Positions 50,478-59,344 of a DNA stretch of 64,000 nt are shown here, piece after piece. The translations under genes and the position numbers were made by a program. A model generated the notes under the pieces. That model was not told the DNA's origin. It made no database searches and saw only the letters and a program-made list of their open reading frames with translations. Every line of letters begins with the position of its first letter. Position 1 is the first letter of the stretch. The stretch spans positions 2,418,001 to 2,482,000 of the forward strand of contig NZ_CP022390.1 in NCBI RefSeq assembly GCF_003076515.1, read 5' to 3'. The DNA is from Alcaligenes aquatilis. GTDB lineage: Bacteria > Pseudomonadota > Gammaproteobacteria > Burkholderiales > Burkholderiaceae_B.

Positions 50478-51527
50478 TCAGCCTTTAAAGCTGGGCGGCA
50501 AAGGTGGGCGGGACAATCCAAACATACGCCAATACACCCACACGTTAAATATCAACACGATGGGCAAGGTAATCACAATCGCCGACAGAATCAGGCTCAA
50601 GGCGGGTACCCCGGCGGCGGCGTCCCAGATCGTCATCTCGTCCAGAATCAAATAGGGAAAGAAACTGAAAGCCAAACCCGCCATGACACAGACCATGACG
50701 AACAAAGTCAGCAAAAAGGGCAAGGCGGTAGTGCGATAGCTGCTGTTGATCATGCGCTGCAGGCTCATTTCAATCGACACAAAGCAGCTAAGGATCAAGG
50801 CCCACAAGAACAGGACCAAGCCCCAGTAAGGCCCATCGCTCCATTTAAGCAGCACACCGGCATTCACAAAGGCCAACACCACCGAAACGCCCACCGCACC
50901 GGCCGCAAACCAACGCACCGAGCGACGCCCCCAGTTCACTGCACGGGCACGCAGTTCGCCTGCCTCGCGCATGATGAGCCAACTGGCGCCCAACAAGCAG
51001 TAAGCGGCAATAGCGCAAAAGCCCATGAAGATAGAGAACCAGATATAGCCCGCATCGCTTTGAAAACCTACCACGACTTGTGCCAACAAAACGCCATGGG
51101 AGAACGCCGTCAACCAGGAACCCAGGGCAAAGCCCATTTGCCAGCGAGACTGACGCTCTACCGGTGCACGCAGCCGGAACTCAAAGGAGACGGAGCGGAC
51201 AAAGACTCCCACGCCCAAGGCGCATAAAGGCGCATACAGTCCCCCCATCACTGCACCCCAGGCTTTAGGAAAGGCGCAGACAAACAAGCCCAAACCCAGA
51301 AACAACCAGAATTCGTTGGCATCGCGCCAAGGGCTAAGCAAGGACAGCATGCGCGGGCGCAGGGAATCCGGTGCCAGCAAGGACAGGCAGCCCACACCAA
51401 TATCGAAGCCATCCAGAACCGTACCGGCCACAATAATCAAAAAGAACAGGGCCAAAAAGGCCAGCGGCATCCAGAACGCGGGATCATGGGCCCCCAAACC
51501 CAACGCATTTGCAAAAGAATCAATCAT
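50478..51527 (-). CDS. Cytochrome bd oxidase subunit II-like protein
   Basis: CydB-like membrane protein of 349 residues with about eight or nine membrane segments. The start at 51527 (MIDSFANALGLGAHD) overlaps the preceding gene's stop by 4 nt; a frame reaching 51608 lacks support. The CydB hallmark TVLDGFDIGVG (about 36-46) is present, and the WRDANEFWLFLG segment matches the PxWDGNQVWL region with the Trp replaced. The C-terminal VWVYWRMFG also fits CydB. It presumably pairs with the CydA-like protein. Because that partner lacks heme ligands, I do not assign cydB. Confidence 0.85.
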   Translation of the reverse strand: MIDSFANALGLGAHDPAFWMPLAFLALFFLIIVAGTVLDGFDIGVGCLSLLAPDSLRPRMLSLLSPWRDANEFWLFLGLGLFVCAFPKAWGAVMGGLYAPLCALGVGVFVRSVSFEFRLRAPVERQSRWQMGFALGSWLTAFSHGVLLAQVVVGFQSDAGYIWFSIFMGFCAIAAYCLLGASWLIMREAGELRARAVNWGRRSVRWFAAGAVGVSVVLAFVNAGVLLKWSDGPYWGLVLFLWALILSCFVSIEMSLQRMINSSYRTTALPFLLTLFVMVCVMAGLAFSFFPYLILDEMTIWDAAAGVPALSLILSAIVITLPIVLIFNVWVYWRMFGLSRPPLPPSFKG

Positions 51528-52864
51528 GCCCGACCCCGATGACGTGCGATCGGCACCACACCAAAACGAACGGCATGTCGTAATTTCTGGAAAAAACCAA
51601 TCATGCACAAGACGTAGACCAGGCTATAAAACAGCAAACCCAGTCCCACAGTAAAAACAGGTTCGGTACTTTGCACTTGTACGGCCTGAATATCGTTACC
51701 TACCAGATAAGGCAGAAAGCCCAGCAAGACATACGCTGCGCCGCCCAACAACATGATCCAGCCCAGTACAGACGCGACCACCATACCCTGGCGCTCTCTA
51801 TAAGAAAGCGAATGCGGATCCAGGCCATAACGACGGGTACGCAACCAGACCCACATCAAGAGAAAAAACATCAATGCGCCGGCCAGCACCGCCACACGAA
51901 AGGACCAGAAGGTCAAGGTAACGGGGGGCATGGCTTCAGAAAACTGATCCAGACCCATCAGGATGCCACTGTCATTGCGACCCAGCCAGCGACCACCGGC
52001 GTGTGACCAGCGCAACACACCCAGGACGCTGTCCTGCATGGCCGAGGGCGCAGCGACCAGAATCAGATCAGGTTGCGAGCCGCTTTCCCAATACGCTGCC
52101 GTAGCCGCTGCCTTGGCAGGCTGATGCTCGGCTGTCATGAAACCATTGCCCACCACCGCAAAAACCAGGGCCAGCCAAGCGGCGGCGCCTAAAAACAAGG
52201 CACTACGAAAAGCCAGGCGCTCCTGATCGGTAACCGGTTTTTGCATGGTCTGCGCACAAGTCACGCCCAAAATAAAAAAGGCGACCGTCAATAAACTGCC
52301 TGCAAATAATAGACCGGCATACCACGGCAAGGCCGGTGTGCTGAGCACATCCAGCCACTCCAGCACCACGTAATGGCCTTCAATAACATCCACCCCCGTT
52401 GGCACCTGCATCCAGGCCACCATCGCCACCAGCCAAAATGCCGTCACGGTGACGCCCAGGGCCACCATCAGCACCACCAGGGTATGAACCAGATTGGAGA
52501 GCATGCGCTGGGCAAACAGCATGACACCCAGAAAACAGGACTTGAAGATAAACAGCGACAACATGGAGGCGGCCAGCATCGGGCCAATCACATCACCTAC
52601 CTGCGCCATCAGCCCTGGCCAGACGCTGCCAAACTGAATCAGTACCGGCATGGACGCAGCAAAACTTAAAATGAACGCCAATGCGAACAGACGCACCCAA
52701 AAACGGTACGCGCCCATCCAGGCCGTTGCGTGGCTGCCGAAGGTTCTGACTTTGAAATACAGCAACACCCAGGCCAACCCCAGCTCCAGAGCCAGAAACA
52801 GCAGCATGAATCCCAGACTAAGGAAAAACTGGGCATGAGACAGGGAAAGGGCGGAGTGCGTCAT
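51524..52864 (-). CDS. Divergent cytochrome bd subunit I homologue lacking heme ligands
   Basis: A 446-residue membrane protein that aligns with E. coli CydA from LSHAQFFLSLGFMLLF to the C-terminus. Manual alignment with E. coli CydA shows: His19 (heme b595 ligand) becomes Met20, His186 (b558) becomes Leu185, Met393 (b558) becomes Ala325, Glu99 becomes Ser100 and Glu107 becomes Lys108. Q-loop Lys252 is kept (Lys251), Glu257 becomes Ala256, and the GRQPW motif is missing. Canonical features that remain include FGSVWPGLMAQVGD and the WMQVPTG segment. The fold is plausible but none of the three hemes can be bound in the usual way. It may be an inactive paralogue, a proton/electron module with other cofactors, or a redox sensor. 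A heme-free function is inference. Confidence 0.82.
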   Translation of the reverse strand: MTHSALSLSHAQFFLSLGFMLLFLALELGLAWVLLYFKVRTFGSHATAWMGAYRFWVRLFALAFILSFAASMPVLIQFGSVWPGLMAQVGDVIGPMLAASMLSLFIFKSCFLGVMLFAQRMLSNLVHTLVVLMVALGVTVTAFWLVAMVAWMQVPTGVDVIEGHYVVLEWLDVLSTPALPWYAGLLFAGSLLTVAFFILGVTCAQTMQKPVTDQERLAFRSALFLGAAAWLALVFAVVGNGFMTAEHQPAKAAATAAYWESGSQPDLILVAAPSAMQDSVLGVLRWSHAGGRWLGRNDSGILMGLDQFSEAMPPVTLTFWSFRVAVLAGALMFFLLMWVWLRTRRYGLDPHSLSYRERQGMVVASVLGWIMLLGGAAYVLLGFLPYLVGNDIQAVQVQSTEPVFTVGLGLLFYSLVYVLCMIGFFQKLRHAVRFGVVPIARHRGRA

Positions 52865-52940
52865 AATGAGCGCTAGTGTAGGGTGAATTGGCCAGCAAAC
52901 GCCACCATACTACCCCAAGTTTCCTCCTGATTTTTCAGAA

Positions 52941-52980
52941 CACGTTCATGGGGTAAATACCCCTCTAAAACAAGAACGTG
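52941..52980. promoter_or_regulatory. Inverted repeat between the CydA-like gene and glnS
   Basis: CACGTTC (52941-52947) pairs with GAACGTG (52974-52980); inside is a perfect GGGGTAAATACCCC palindrome (52950-52963). It lies 76 nt upstream of the CydA-like start and 45 nt upstream of glnS. It could be an operator; no FNR box was found. Confidence 0.45.
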
Positions 52981-53025
52981 GCAAAATGGCCGATTCGTCT
53001 GTCGGCTTCTTTATTTCAAACGTGT

Positions 53026-54783
53026 ATGACCTCTGACACCACTCCCGCTCCCGTATCTAATTTTCTGCGCACGATCATCGACCAGGACTTGAGCGCTGGC
53101 CGTTACGCACAAAAGACCTGGGCCGGTCAGCCGGGCCCGGCAAGCACCCAGGAAGGGGCGGCTGTTGATGCCGCGCGTATTCGTACGCGCTTTCCCCCCG
53201 AGCCCAATGGCTATCTGCACATCGGGCACGCCAAAAGTATCTGTTTGAACTTCGGGCTGGCCAGCGACTACCAAGGCGCCTGCCACCTTCGTTTTGACGA
53301 CACCAATCCTGAAAAAGAAGAGCAGGAGTACGTGGACGCCATTATCGACATGGTGAAATGGCTGGGCTTTGACTGGACCTTCAAGAAAGAAGAAAACCTG
53401 TACTTTGCCAGCGACTACTTCGACTATATGTACCAGTTTGCCGAAGCACTGGTAAATGCGGGTCATGCCTACGTTGACGAACAGAACGCTGAACAAATGC
53501 GTATCAACCGTGGCACCCTGACCGAAAAAGGCGTGAACTCGCCCTGGCGCGACCGCCCTGCCGAAGAATCCATCAAGCTCTTGCGCGAAATGCGTGACGG
53601 CAAGCACCCCGATGGCAGTATGGCCTTGCGTGCCAAGGTTGACATGGGCTCGCCCAATATCAATATGCGCGACCCGGTCATGTACCGCATCCGCCACGCG
53701 GAACACCATCGCACGGGCGACAAATGGTGCATCTACCCCATGTACAGTTGGGCACACCCCGTGGAAGATGCGTTGGAGCGCATCACCCATAGCCTGTGCA
53801 CCCTGGAGTTTGAAGACCAGCGCCCCTTTTACAACTGGATTCTGGAGCGTCTGGTCGAGCTGGGTCAGTTATCCGACCCATTGCCCAAACAATACGAGTT
53901 TTCGCGTTTGAACCTGTCCTACGTGGTCACCAGCAAGCGCAAACTGCGTCAACTGGTTCAGGAAAACCGCGTATCAGGTTGGGACGATCCGCGCATGCCT
54001 ACCTTGGCCGGTTTGCGTCGCCGTGGTTACAGCGCCGGCGCCATCCGTCTGTTTACTGACCGTCTGGGTGTGTCCAAAGCCGCCCAGCACGTGGACTACA
54101 GTTTGCTGGAACAAGCTTTGCGCGATGACCTGGATCCCGTGGCCGACCGTAGCGTTGCCATTCTGGATCCGATCGAACTGATCATCACCAACTACCCCGA
54201 AGGCCACAGCGAGCTGTGCCACGCACCGCGCAATCCGCACAATCCGCAGGCTGGTCAACGCGAGTTCCCTTTCTCCGGTCGCCTGTACATCGAGCGCGAG
54301 GACTTCAAGGAAGAGCCACCTAAAAAGTACTTCCGCCTGTTCCCCGGCAATACCGTGCGTCTGAAATATGGCTATGTCGTGCGCTGCACCGGCTGCGTGA
54401 AAGACGAGCAAGGCAATGTCACTCAGGTTCTGGCTGAATACCTGCCTGACACCAAGAGCGGCACGCCCGGTGCGGACTCGGTCAAGGTCAAAGGCAATAT
54501 CACCTGGATCAGCGCCGAGCACGCGATTGCCGCCGAGATCCGTCTGTACGACCGTCTCTTTGCCCATCCCCAGCCCGACGCGGCCGACCAGGACTTCCTG
54601 GAGCACATCAACCCGAACTCGCTGCGCGTGATTCAGGGCTGGCTGGAACCCGGCACCAAGGCCACCCCCGATGCTCGCTGGCAGTTTGAGCGCCTGGGCT
54701 ACTTTGTGGCTGACCGTGTGGATTCGACACCAGAAAAACCCGTTCTTAACCGTACAACGACTCTGAAAGACACCTGGGTCTAA
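53026..54783 (+). CDS. glnS: Glutaminyl-tRNA synthetase
   Basis: Class I aminoacyl-tRNA synthetase that charges tRNA-Gln. The start at 53026 ([18 protein letters not shown]) gives 585 residues; an ATG 48 nt upstream would be longer than the family. The HIGH motif is in [14 protein letters not shown] and the KMSKS-equivalent in YVVTSKRKL. Anticodon-binding beta-barrels fill about 350-585, with [19 protein letters not shown] (partly). Presence of GlnRS indicates direct tRNA-Gln charging in addition to any amidotransferase route. Confidence 0.97.
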   Translation: MTSDTTPAPVSNFLRTIIDQDLSAGRYAQKTWAGQPGPASTQEGAAVDAARIRTRFPPEPNGYLHIGHAKSICLNFGLASDYQGACHLRFDDTNPEKEEQEYVDAIIDMVKWLGFDWTFKKEENLYFASDYFDYMYQFAEALVNAGHAYVDEQNAEQMRINRGTLTEKGVNSPWRDRPAEESIKLLREMRDGKHPDGSMALRAKVDMGSPNINMRDPVMYRIRHAEHHRTGDKWCIYPMYSWAHPVEDALERITHSLCTLEFEDQRPFYNWILERLVELGQLSDPLPKQYEFSRLNLSYVVTSKRKLRQLVQENRVSGWDDPRMPTLAGLRRRGYSAGAIRLFTDRLGVSKAAQHVDYSLLEQALRDDLDPVADRSVAILDPIELIITNYPEGHSELCHAPRNPHNPQAGQREFPFSGRLYIEREDFKEEPPKKYFRLFPGNTVRLKYGYVVRCTGCVKDEQGNVTQVLAEYLPDTKSGTPGADSVKVKGNITWISAEHAIAAEIRLYDRLFAHPQPDAADQDFLEHINPNSLRVIQGWLEPGTKATPDARWQFERLGYFVADRVDSTPEKPVLNRTTTLKDTWV

Positions 54784-54793
54784 GGCTATTGAC

Positions 54794-55564
54794 GTGAACG
54801 ATCAGACTCATGCCAAGGGGCCTCAAGCCCTGGATTTCAAAAGCGCCACCCTGTACGCCGTACGAGTGGTGCTGCGTTCGGCTGATACGGCCGAGCAATT
54901 AGCCGCACTGGCTCAACGCATGAAAGACGCTGGCTCCTTCTTTGAGGACGAACCCGTCGTCATCGATGCCAGCGCCATTGACGCGCCGGTGGACTGGACC
55001 GCACTGGTGGACGCGCTGCGTCAGCACAAACTGCATCCGGTCGGCATCATTGCCCACCCCGGTCATGCCGACAACGCCATCGACAGCGGTTTGCCACACG
55101 TTGAACTGTCCAACCCACCTGCCCGCCCACAAACCCAGGCAGCTCCGGACAAGGACGTGCCCGTGCTATCGCAAACGGCCCAGCAACAGGTACCCGCAAC
55201 GCCCACCCCACCGCCGCCTGCTCAAGCCCCGGCTGCCCTTCTCATCAACCGTCAGTTGCGCTCCGGCCAGCGTATCTATGCGCGCCACACCGACCTGATT
55301 GTGATCGGGGCAGTCAGTCAGGGCGCAGAAGTAGTGGCCGATGGCAATATCCATGTTTACGGCCCACTGCGAGGCAAAGCCATGGCCGGTGCCCGTGGCG
55401 ATACCAAGGCACGCATCTTCACGACCGAGCTGGACCCGGAACTGATCGCTATTGCCGGCGTGTATCGCATTATTGAAACGCGACTGGATGCGCAGTTACG
55501 CAACAAGCCAGCCGTGGTCACGCTGGAAGACGACACGCTCAGATTTGATCCCCTGAGCCCCTGA
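54794..55564 (+). CDS. minC: Septum site-determining protein MinC
   Basis: Inhibitor of FtsZ polymerisation, activated at the cell poles by MinD. It has 256 residues (E. coli 231). The N-terminal FtsZ-binding domain (about 1-105) is followed by a Pro/Gln/Ala-rich linker (about 110-150), and the C-terminal beta-helix domain contains [18 protein letters not shown] and [16 protein letters not shown]. The start is a GTG at 54794, 10 nt after glnS. A strong terminator follows immediately, so it is cut off from minDE. Confidence 0.95.
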   Translation: MNDQTHAKGPQALDFKSATLYAVRVVLRSADTAEQLAALAQRMKDAGSFFEDEPVVIDASAIDAPVDWTALVDALRQHKLHPVGIIAHPGHADNAIDSGLPHVELSNPPARPQTQAAPDKDVPVLSQTAQQQVPATPTPPPPAQAPAALLINRQLRSGQRIYARHTDLIVIGAVSQGAEVVADGNIHVYGPLRGKAMAGARGDTKARIFTTELDPELIAIAGVYRIIETRLDAQLRNKPAVVTLEDDTLRFDPLSP

Positions 55565-55570
55565 CAGTAC

Positions 55571-55598
55571 AAGGCGCCGGCATTTGCCGGCGCTTTTT
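55571..55598 (+). terminator. Terminator between minC and minD
   Basis: Stem GCGCCGGC/GCCGGCGC (55574-55581 with 55586-55593), 4-nt loop, then TTTTT; 10 nt after the minC stop. Confidence 0.92.
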
Positions 55599-55787
55599 AT
55601 AGTGGCTTGCACTGAGAGCCCGCCTGAGAGCAAGCAAGTGCAAGTGCAACCGTGTAAGCTGACACGGAACAAAGCAATTGATATGTTTTGTTTCTAAGCA
55701 GTAGGTAAAGTGGCAGAACGGATGTCAAAATAAGGCCCGTTATGCTTTACGATTATGTGACTTGAAAAACAAAGGAATCCGATTGTC

Positions 55788-56603
55788 ATGGCGCGTATAG
55801 TTGTAGTGACCTCCGGCAAGGGTGGTGTGGGCAAAACCACCACCAGTGCCAGTTTTGCATCTGGTCTTGCGATGCGCGGTCACAAGACCGTGGTCATCGA
55901 CTTTGACGTCGGTTTGCGCAACCTGGATCTGATCATGGGTTGCGAGCGACGCGTAGTGTATGACTTCGTCAACGTGATCCAGGGCGAAGCCACATTGAAC
56001 CAGGCCCTGATCCGTGACAAACAGCTGGAAAATCTGTTCATCCTGCCCGCTTCCCAGACGCGTGACAAAGACGCCCTGACCCGCGAAGGCGTGGAGAAAG
56101 TACTGGAAGAGCTCAAGGGCATGGGTTTTGAATACATTGTGTGCGATTCGCCCGCAGGTATCGAAACCGGCGCCTTGATGGCCTCCTACTTCGCAGACGA
56201 TGCACTGGTTGTGACCAACCCCGAGGTGTCCTCGGTTCGTGACTCGGACCGCATCCTGGGCATTTTGGCCGCCAAATCGCGCCGTGGTGAACAAGGCAAA
56301 GAGCCCATCAAAGAATATTTGCTGCTGACCCGTTACAGCCCCAAGCGCGTATCGGACGGCGAGATGCTGTCCTTGCAGGACGTGGAAGATATCTTGCGCA
56401 TCAAACTGATTGGGGTCACTCCCGAGTCGGAAACCGTGCTGCAAGCATCCAACCAAGGAGTACCCGTTATCCATCTCAAAGAAAGTGATGTGTCCCAGGC
56501 CTATCAGGACATCGTAGATCGTTACCTGGGTGGTGAAAAACCGTTGCGTTTTGTGGATTACGAAAAACCAGGGCTATTCAAGCGCCTGTTCGGAGGAAAG
56601 TAA
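55788..56603 (+). CDS. minD: Septum site-determining ATPase MinD
   Basis: ParA-type ATPase that cycles on the membrane and recruits MinC. It has 271 residues. Deviant Walker [19 protein letters not shown] (7-24), switch [17 protein letters not shown] and ICDSPAG-type segment VCDSPAGIE are visible. The C-terminal [12 protein letters not shown] is the amphipathic membrane-targeting helix. AAGGA lies about 10 nt before the ATG. Upstream, 189 nt without a gene should carry its promoter. Confidence 0.97.
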   Translation: MARIVVVTSGKGGVGKTTTSASFASGLAMRGHKTVVIDFDVGLRNLDLIMGCERRVVYDFVNVIQGEATLNQALIRDKQLENLFILPASQTRDKDALTREGVEKVLEELKGMGFEYIVCDSPAGIETGALMASYFADDALVVTNPEVSSVRDSDRILGILAAKSRRGEQGKEPIKEYLLLTRYSPKRVSDGEMLSLQDVEDILRIKLIGVTPESETVLQASNQGVPVIHLKESDVSQAYQDIVDRYLGGEKPLRFVDYEKPGLFKRLFGGK

Positions 56604-56604
56604 T

Positions 56605-56883
56605 ATGTCTTTCCTGTCCTTCCTGCTCGGTCACAAGAAAACCTCGGCAACGGTCGCCAAAGACCGTCTGCAACTGATCCTCATTAACGAACGTGGTCAA
56701 GGTGGGGTTGCCCCGGACTACTTGCCCCGCTTGCAAAAAGAGCTGGTCGAGGTCATCTCGCGCTACGTGAAGATTAATCCCGATGACATCAAGGTAAACC
56801 TTGATCGCCAGGACTCGCTGGAAGTGCTGGAAGTCAAAATCGAAATGCCGCAAATTGATGCCAGTGCGCTGGAAAACAAGTAA
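56605..56883 (+). CDS. minE: Cell division topological specificity factor MinE
   Basis: Stimulates MinD ATPase and drives pole-to-pole oscillation. It has 92 residues from the ATG at 56605, which has GGAGG inside the end of minD and is 1 nt after its stop; an upstream extension inside minD is spurious. The N-terminal [16 protein letters not shown] includes the membrane-binding helix, [13 protein letters not shown] the MinD-contact helix, and [20 protein letters not shown] (partly) the dimer domain. Confidence 0.97.
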   Translation: MSFLSFLLGHKKTSATVAKDRLQLILINERGQGGVAPDYLPRLQKELVEVISRYVKINPDDIKVNLDRQDSLEVLEVKIEMPQIDASALENK

Positions 56884-56915
56884 AGCGCCACTGGCAATCA
56901 AACGCTTGCTGCTTG

Positions 56916-56945
56916 AAATGGCCATCCCATGCGGATGGCCATTTT
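56916..56945 (+). terminator. Terminator of minDE
   Basis: A 12-bp stem (56916-56927 with 56933-56944, AAATGGCCATCC/GGATGGCCATTT), 5-nt loop, followed by a T-rich stretch; 33 nt after minE. Confidence 0.88.
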
Positions 56946-57142
56946 CTTGGCGGCTCCCTATACCAAAAGCAAGGCGAAAAACACCTGTGACGGCTGGCGC
57001 CATGCGGCTAGGTGGCTAATAGATAAGGTACAATTTCGCCTTGGTAATCGGCCAGTTCCGATTTTTCTTCGCGCCAGAGATGGCAAGCAATGCCATCCAA
57101 TGCCCCCAGAGGCCTGGCTTATTGACCCATGCGGAGGGAATC

Positions 57143-58291
57143 ATGACCGAGCTCGGTCAGATGGCACGTCTTGTGCCCGCTCACCCCCAGCTTCCTGTTA
57201 GCGCCTATTTTGACCATGCTCTGTTCGAGCGCGAACAAGAGCGTATTTTTCAGCAGTCCGCCTTATACGTCGGTAATGAAAAACTCGTTCCCGAACCCGG
57301 CGACTGGCGCACCTTGATTCAGGAAAATGCCGCCCGTACGCTGATACGGAGCCACCACGGCGTAGAACTACTCTCTAACGTCTGCAGACACCGTCAGGCC
57401 CTGATGCTAGGTGGCATGCCCGGCCAACCTAATCAGGCCAGCCACGGCTCCCTGAGCAGCACAGGAGGCAACATTGTCTGCCCCTTGCACAACTGGACTT
57501 ATAGCGCCCAAGGCAACTTGCTGGCGGCACCTCGCTTCAAAGACAAACCCTGTCTGAACCTGGAGCGCTACCCCTTGCAGGACTGCCATGGCTTGCTGTT
57601 TGAAGGCCCACGCGATCCAGCCAAGGATATGGCCGCCTTATTCAGCCGCCCCGAGTTCGACTTTCAGGACTATGTGCTCGATCACGTCGAAATCCACCAG
57701 TGCAACTACAACTGGAAGACCTTCATCGAGGTCTATCTGGAGGACTATCACGTCGCCCCCTTCCACCCCGGCCTGGGTCAGTTCGTGACCTGCGACGATC
57801 TGGAGTGGGAGTTCAGCGACTGGTACAGCCTGCAACGAGTCGGTGTGCATCAGGCTCTGGCTAAGCCGGGCTCACCCACCTATCGCCAATGGCATGACAA
57901 TCTGCTGGCCTACCGTCAGGGCGAAGCACCGGACTTCGGTGCAGTCTGGGTAACCTATTTCCCCACCCACATGATCGAGGTCTACCCGCACGTACTGGTG
58001 CTCTCCACGCTGTACCCCAAGGGGCCGCAGGAAACCATGAATGTGGTGGAGTTTTACTACCCGGAAGACATCGTGGCCTTCGAGCGGGATTTTGTAGAAG
58101 CACAACGCGCCGCCTATATGGAGACCGCAGTAGAAGATGACGAGATTGCCGAGCGCATGGATGCTGGCCGCCGCGCCTTGATGGAACGCGGGGTATCAGA
58201 AGTTGGCCCTTACCAGTCACCACTGGAAGATGGCATGAAGCACTTTCACGAGTGGTATCGCTCCATGATGGATGAGGATGCGTACCGATAG
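57143..58291 (+). CDS. Rieske-type aromatic ring-hydroxylating oxygenase, alpha subunit
   Basis: Non-heme iron oxygenase alpha subunit. The start at 57143 has a GGAGG site and gives 382 residues. The Rieske ligands are C81-R-H83 and C113-P-L-H116, with 29 residues between the two pairs rather than the usual 15-17, so a loop insertion is likely. The catalytic iron site is in NWKTFIEVYLEDYHVAPFH: His203 and His208 with Glu200, resembling the carnitine monooxygenase type (CntA), where the bridge is Glu, rather than naphthalene dioxygenase (Asp). A C-terminal Asp or Glu should complete the site. The substrate and reductase partner are unknown; no reductase gene is adjacent. Confidence 0.88.
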   Translation: MTELGQMARLVPAHPQLPVSAYFDHALFEREQERIFQQSALYVGNEKLVPEPGDWRTLIQENAARTLIRSHHGVELLSNVCRHRQALMLGGMPGQPNQASHGSLSSTGGNIVCPLHNWTYSAQGNLLAAPRFKDKPCLNLERYPLQDCHGLLFEGPRDPAKDMAALFSRPEFDFQDYVLDHVEIHQCNYNWKTFIEVYLEDYHVAPFHPGLGQFVTCDDLEWEFSDWYSLQRVGVHQALAKPGSPTYRQWHDNLLAYRQGEAPDFGAVWVTYFPTHMIEVYPHVLVLSTLYPKGPQETMNVVEFYYPEDIVAFERDFVEAQRAAYMETAVEDDEIAERMDAGRRALMERGVSEVGPYQSPLEDGMKHFHEWYRSMMDEDAYR

Positions 58292-58357
58292 ATCCGGACA
58301 TGCCTGTCAGAAATCGCGCACAGGCACAGCAGCAAACGCCTGTTGGACGCATCATGA

Positions 58358-58404
58358 AAAAAGCCTCAAGGTCGGGATCCATTCCCAATGCCTTGAGGCT
58401 TTTT
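58358..58404. terminator. Bidirectional terminator after the Rieske gene
   Basis: A 14-bp stem (58358-58371 with 58391-58404, AAAAAGCCTCAAGG/CCTTGAGGCTTTTT) with a 19-nt loop and A/T tracts on both sides. It serves the Rieske gene and the converging glycine-zipper gene. Confidence 0.9.
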
Positions 58405-58444
58405 GCTTCGGCGAGCGTGTCAGCTCAACCAAACAATCTTCAAT

Positions 58445-58672
58445 TTAACGGTTCTTGCCGACCTGGTCGCCAATCACACCGCCAATCGCTGCGCCGCCCA
58501 CAGTGCCCAGTACGCCGCCGCCAGTAATCACCGCCCCGGCCACGCCACCTACACCAGCGCCTGTAACGGCCCCCTTCTGACGCTTGCTCATACTATCCCA
58601 GGAAGAGCAGCCCGCCATCACGACGGCTAGAACCGTGGCCATACCTACTTTAGTGATAGTCGTCATTTTCAT
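58445..58672 (-). CDS. Small glycine-zipper lipoprotein
   Basis: A 75-residue protein with a lipoprotein signal (hydrophobic segment, lipobox VMAGC with Cys at 22). The remainder is a glycine-zipper domain: GAVTGAGVGGVAGAVIT and GGGVLGTVGGAAIGG, a pattern of Gly every fourth position found in OsmB/SlyB-like envelope proteins. It probably sits in the outer membrane or periplasm. Start ATG at 58672 with a GGAGG site. Function unknown; stress induction in relatives is established but not shown here. Confidence 0.85.
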   Translation of the reverse strand: MKMTTITKVGMATVLAVVMAGCSSWDSMSKRQKGAVTGAGVGGVAGAVITGGGVLGTVGGAAIGGVIGDQVGKNR

Positions 58673-58797
58673 CCGTAAACCTCCGTGAAGTCTCCGTGCT
58701 TAACACGGCGTTAAAGTCTATCTTCACCCTATGGAGCAGATTAGTCCATACCCGATTGTTAGGTAACGCAACAGATGTAATTCAGCTTTTATTCAGT

Positions 58798-59334
58798 TTA
58801 TTTAATCAAGGCCAGAACCTGCTTGAATGCGGGGTTAGCTGGCGTTTCCAGCCATTCAAACATGGCCATTTCGGCGCTAACGCGCTCCAGTCCGTGCATC
58901 GCCCAGCGATCCCAGGCGGCCTGGCGGGACTGGGGATGACGCGAGCCGACGCAATCGCCGACCAGTACCGGCTCATAACCACGCTCCATCAAACCCAGGC
59001 CAGTTTGTAACACACACACATGAGACTCTGTACCCAGTAACAAAACGCGCGTGCGTCCTACAGGCAAGGCTGGCAAAAAATCGGTTTCACGCGTGGCATC
59101 GAAATGGGTTTTATGCAGCACTTTGTCTATGTGGGGCAACAAGGCTGGATCAGTTGGGCCGATTTTCCCGGCCCAGTGCTCGGTTGCCAGAACCGGCACC
59201 CCTAAAAGGCGGGCCGCCTGTGCCAGCTTCCCGGCCCGTTCGACCAAGGCTTGGTGGTCTGCGATAGCGGGCAAGAGCCCGGTTTGCATATCAACAATCA
59301 AGACGAAAGACTGGTGGGCATTGAGCACAGGCAT
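58798..59334 (-). CDS. Isochorismatase-fold cysteine hydrolase
   Basis: A 178-residue protein of the isochorismatase-like superfamily (YcaC type). The catalytic triad is recognisable: Asp15 in LIVDMQTG, Lys75 in VLHKTHFD and Cys107 in ESHVCVLQT, with the cis-peptide region VLLLGTESH. Substrate unknown; nicotinamidase, ureidoacrylate and N-carbamoyl amidohydrolase activities occur in the family. It starts 10 nt after ettA and is likely translated from the same transcript. Confidence 0.87.
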   Translation of the reverse strand: MPVLNAHQSFVLIVDMQTGLLPAIADHQALVERAGKLAQAARLLGVPVLATEHWAGKIGPTDPALLPHIDKVLHKTHFDATRETDFLPALPVGRTRVLLLGTESHVCVLQTGLGLMERGYEPVLVGDCVGSRHPQSRQAAWDRWAMHGLERVSAEMAMFEWLETPANPAFKQVLALIK

Positions 59335-59344
59335 GGCACTTTCC

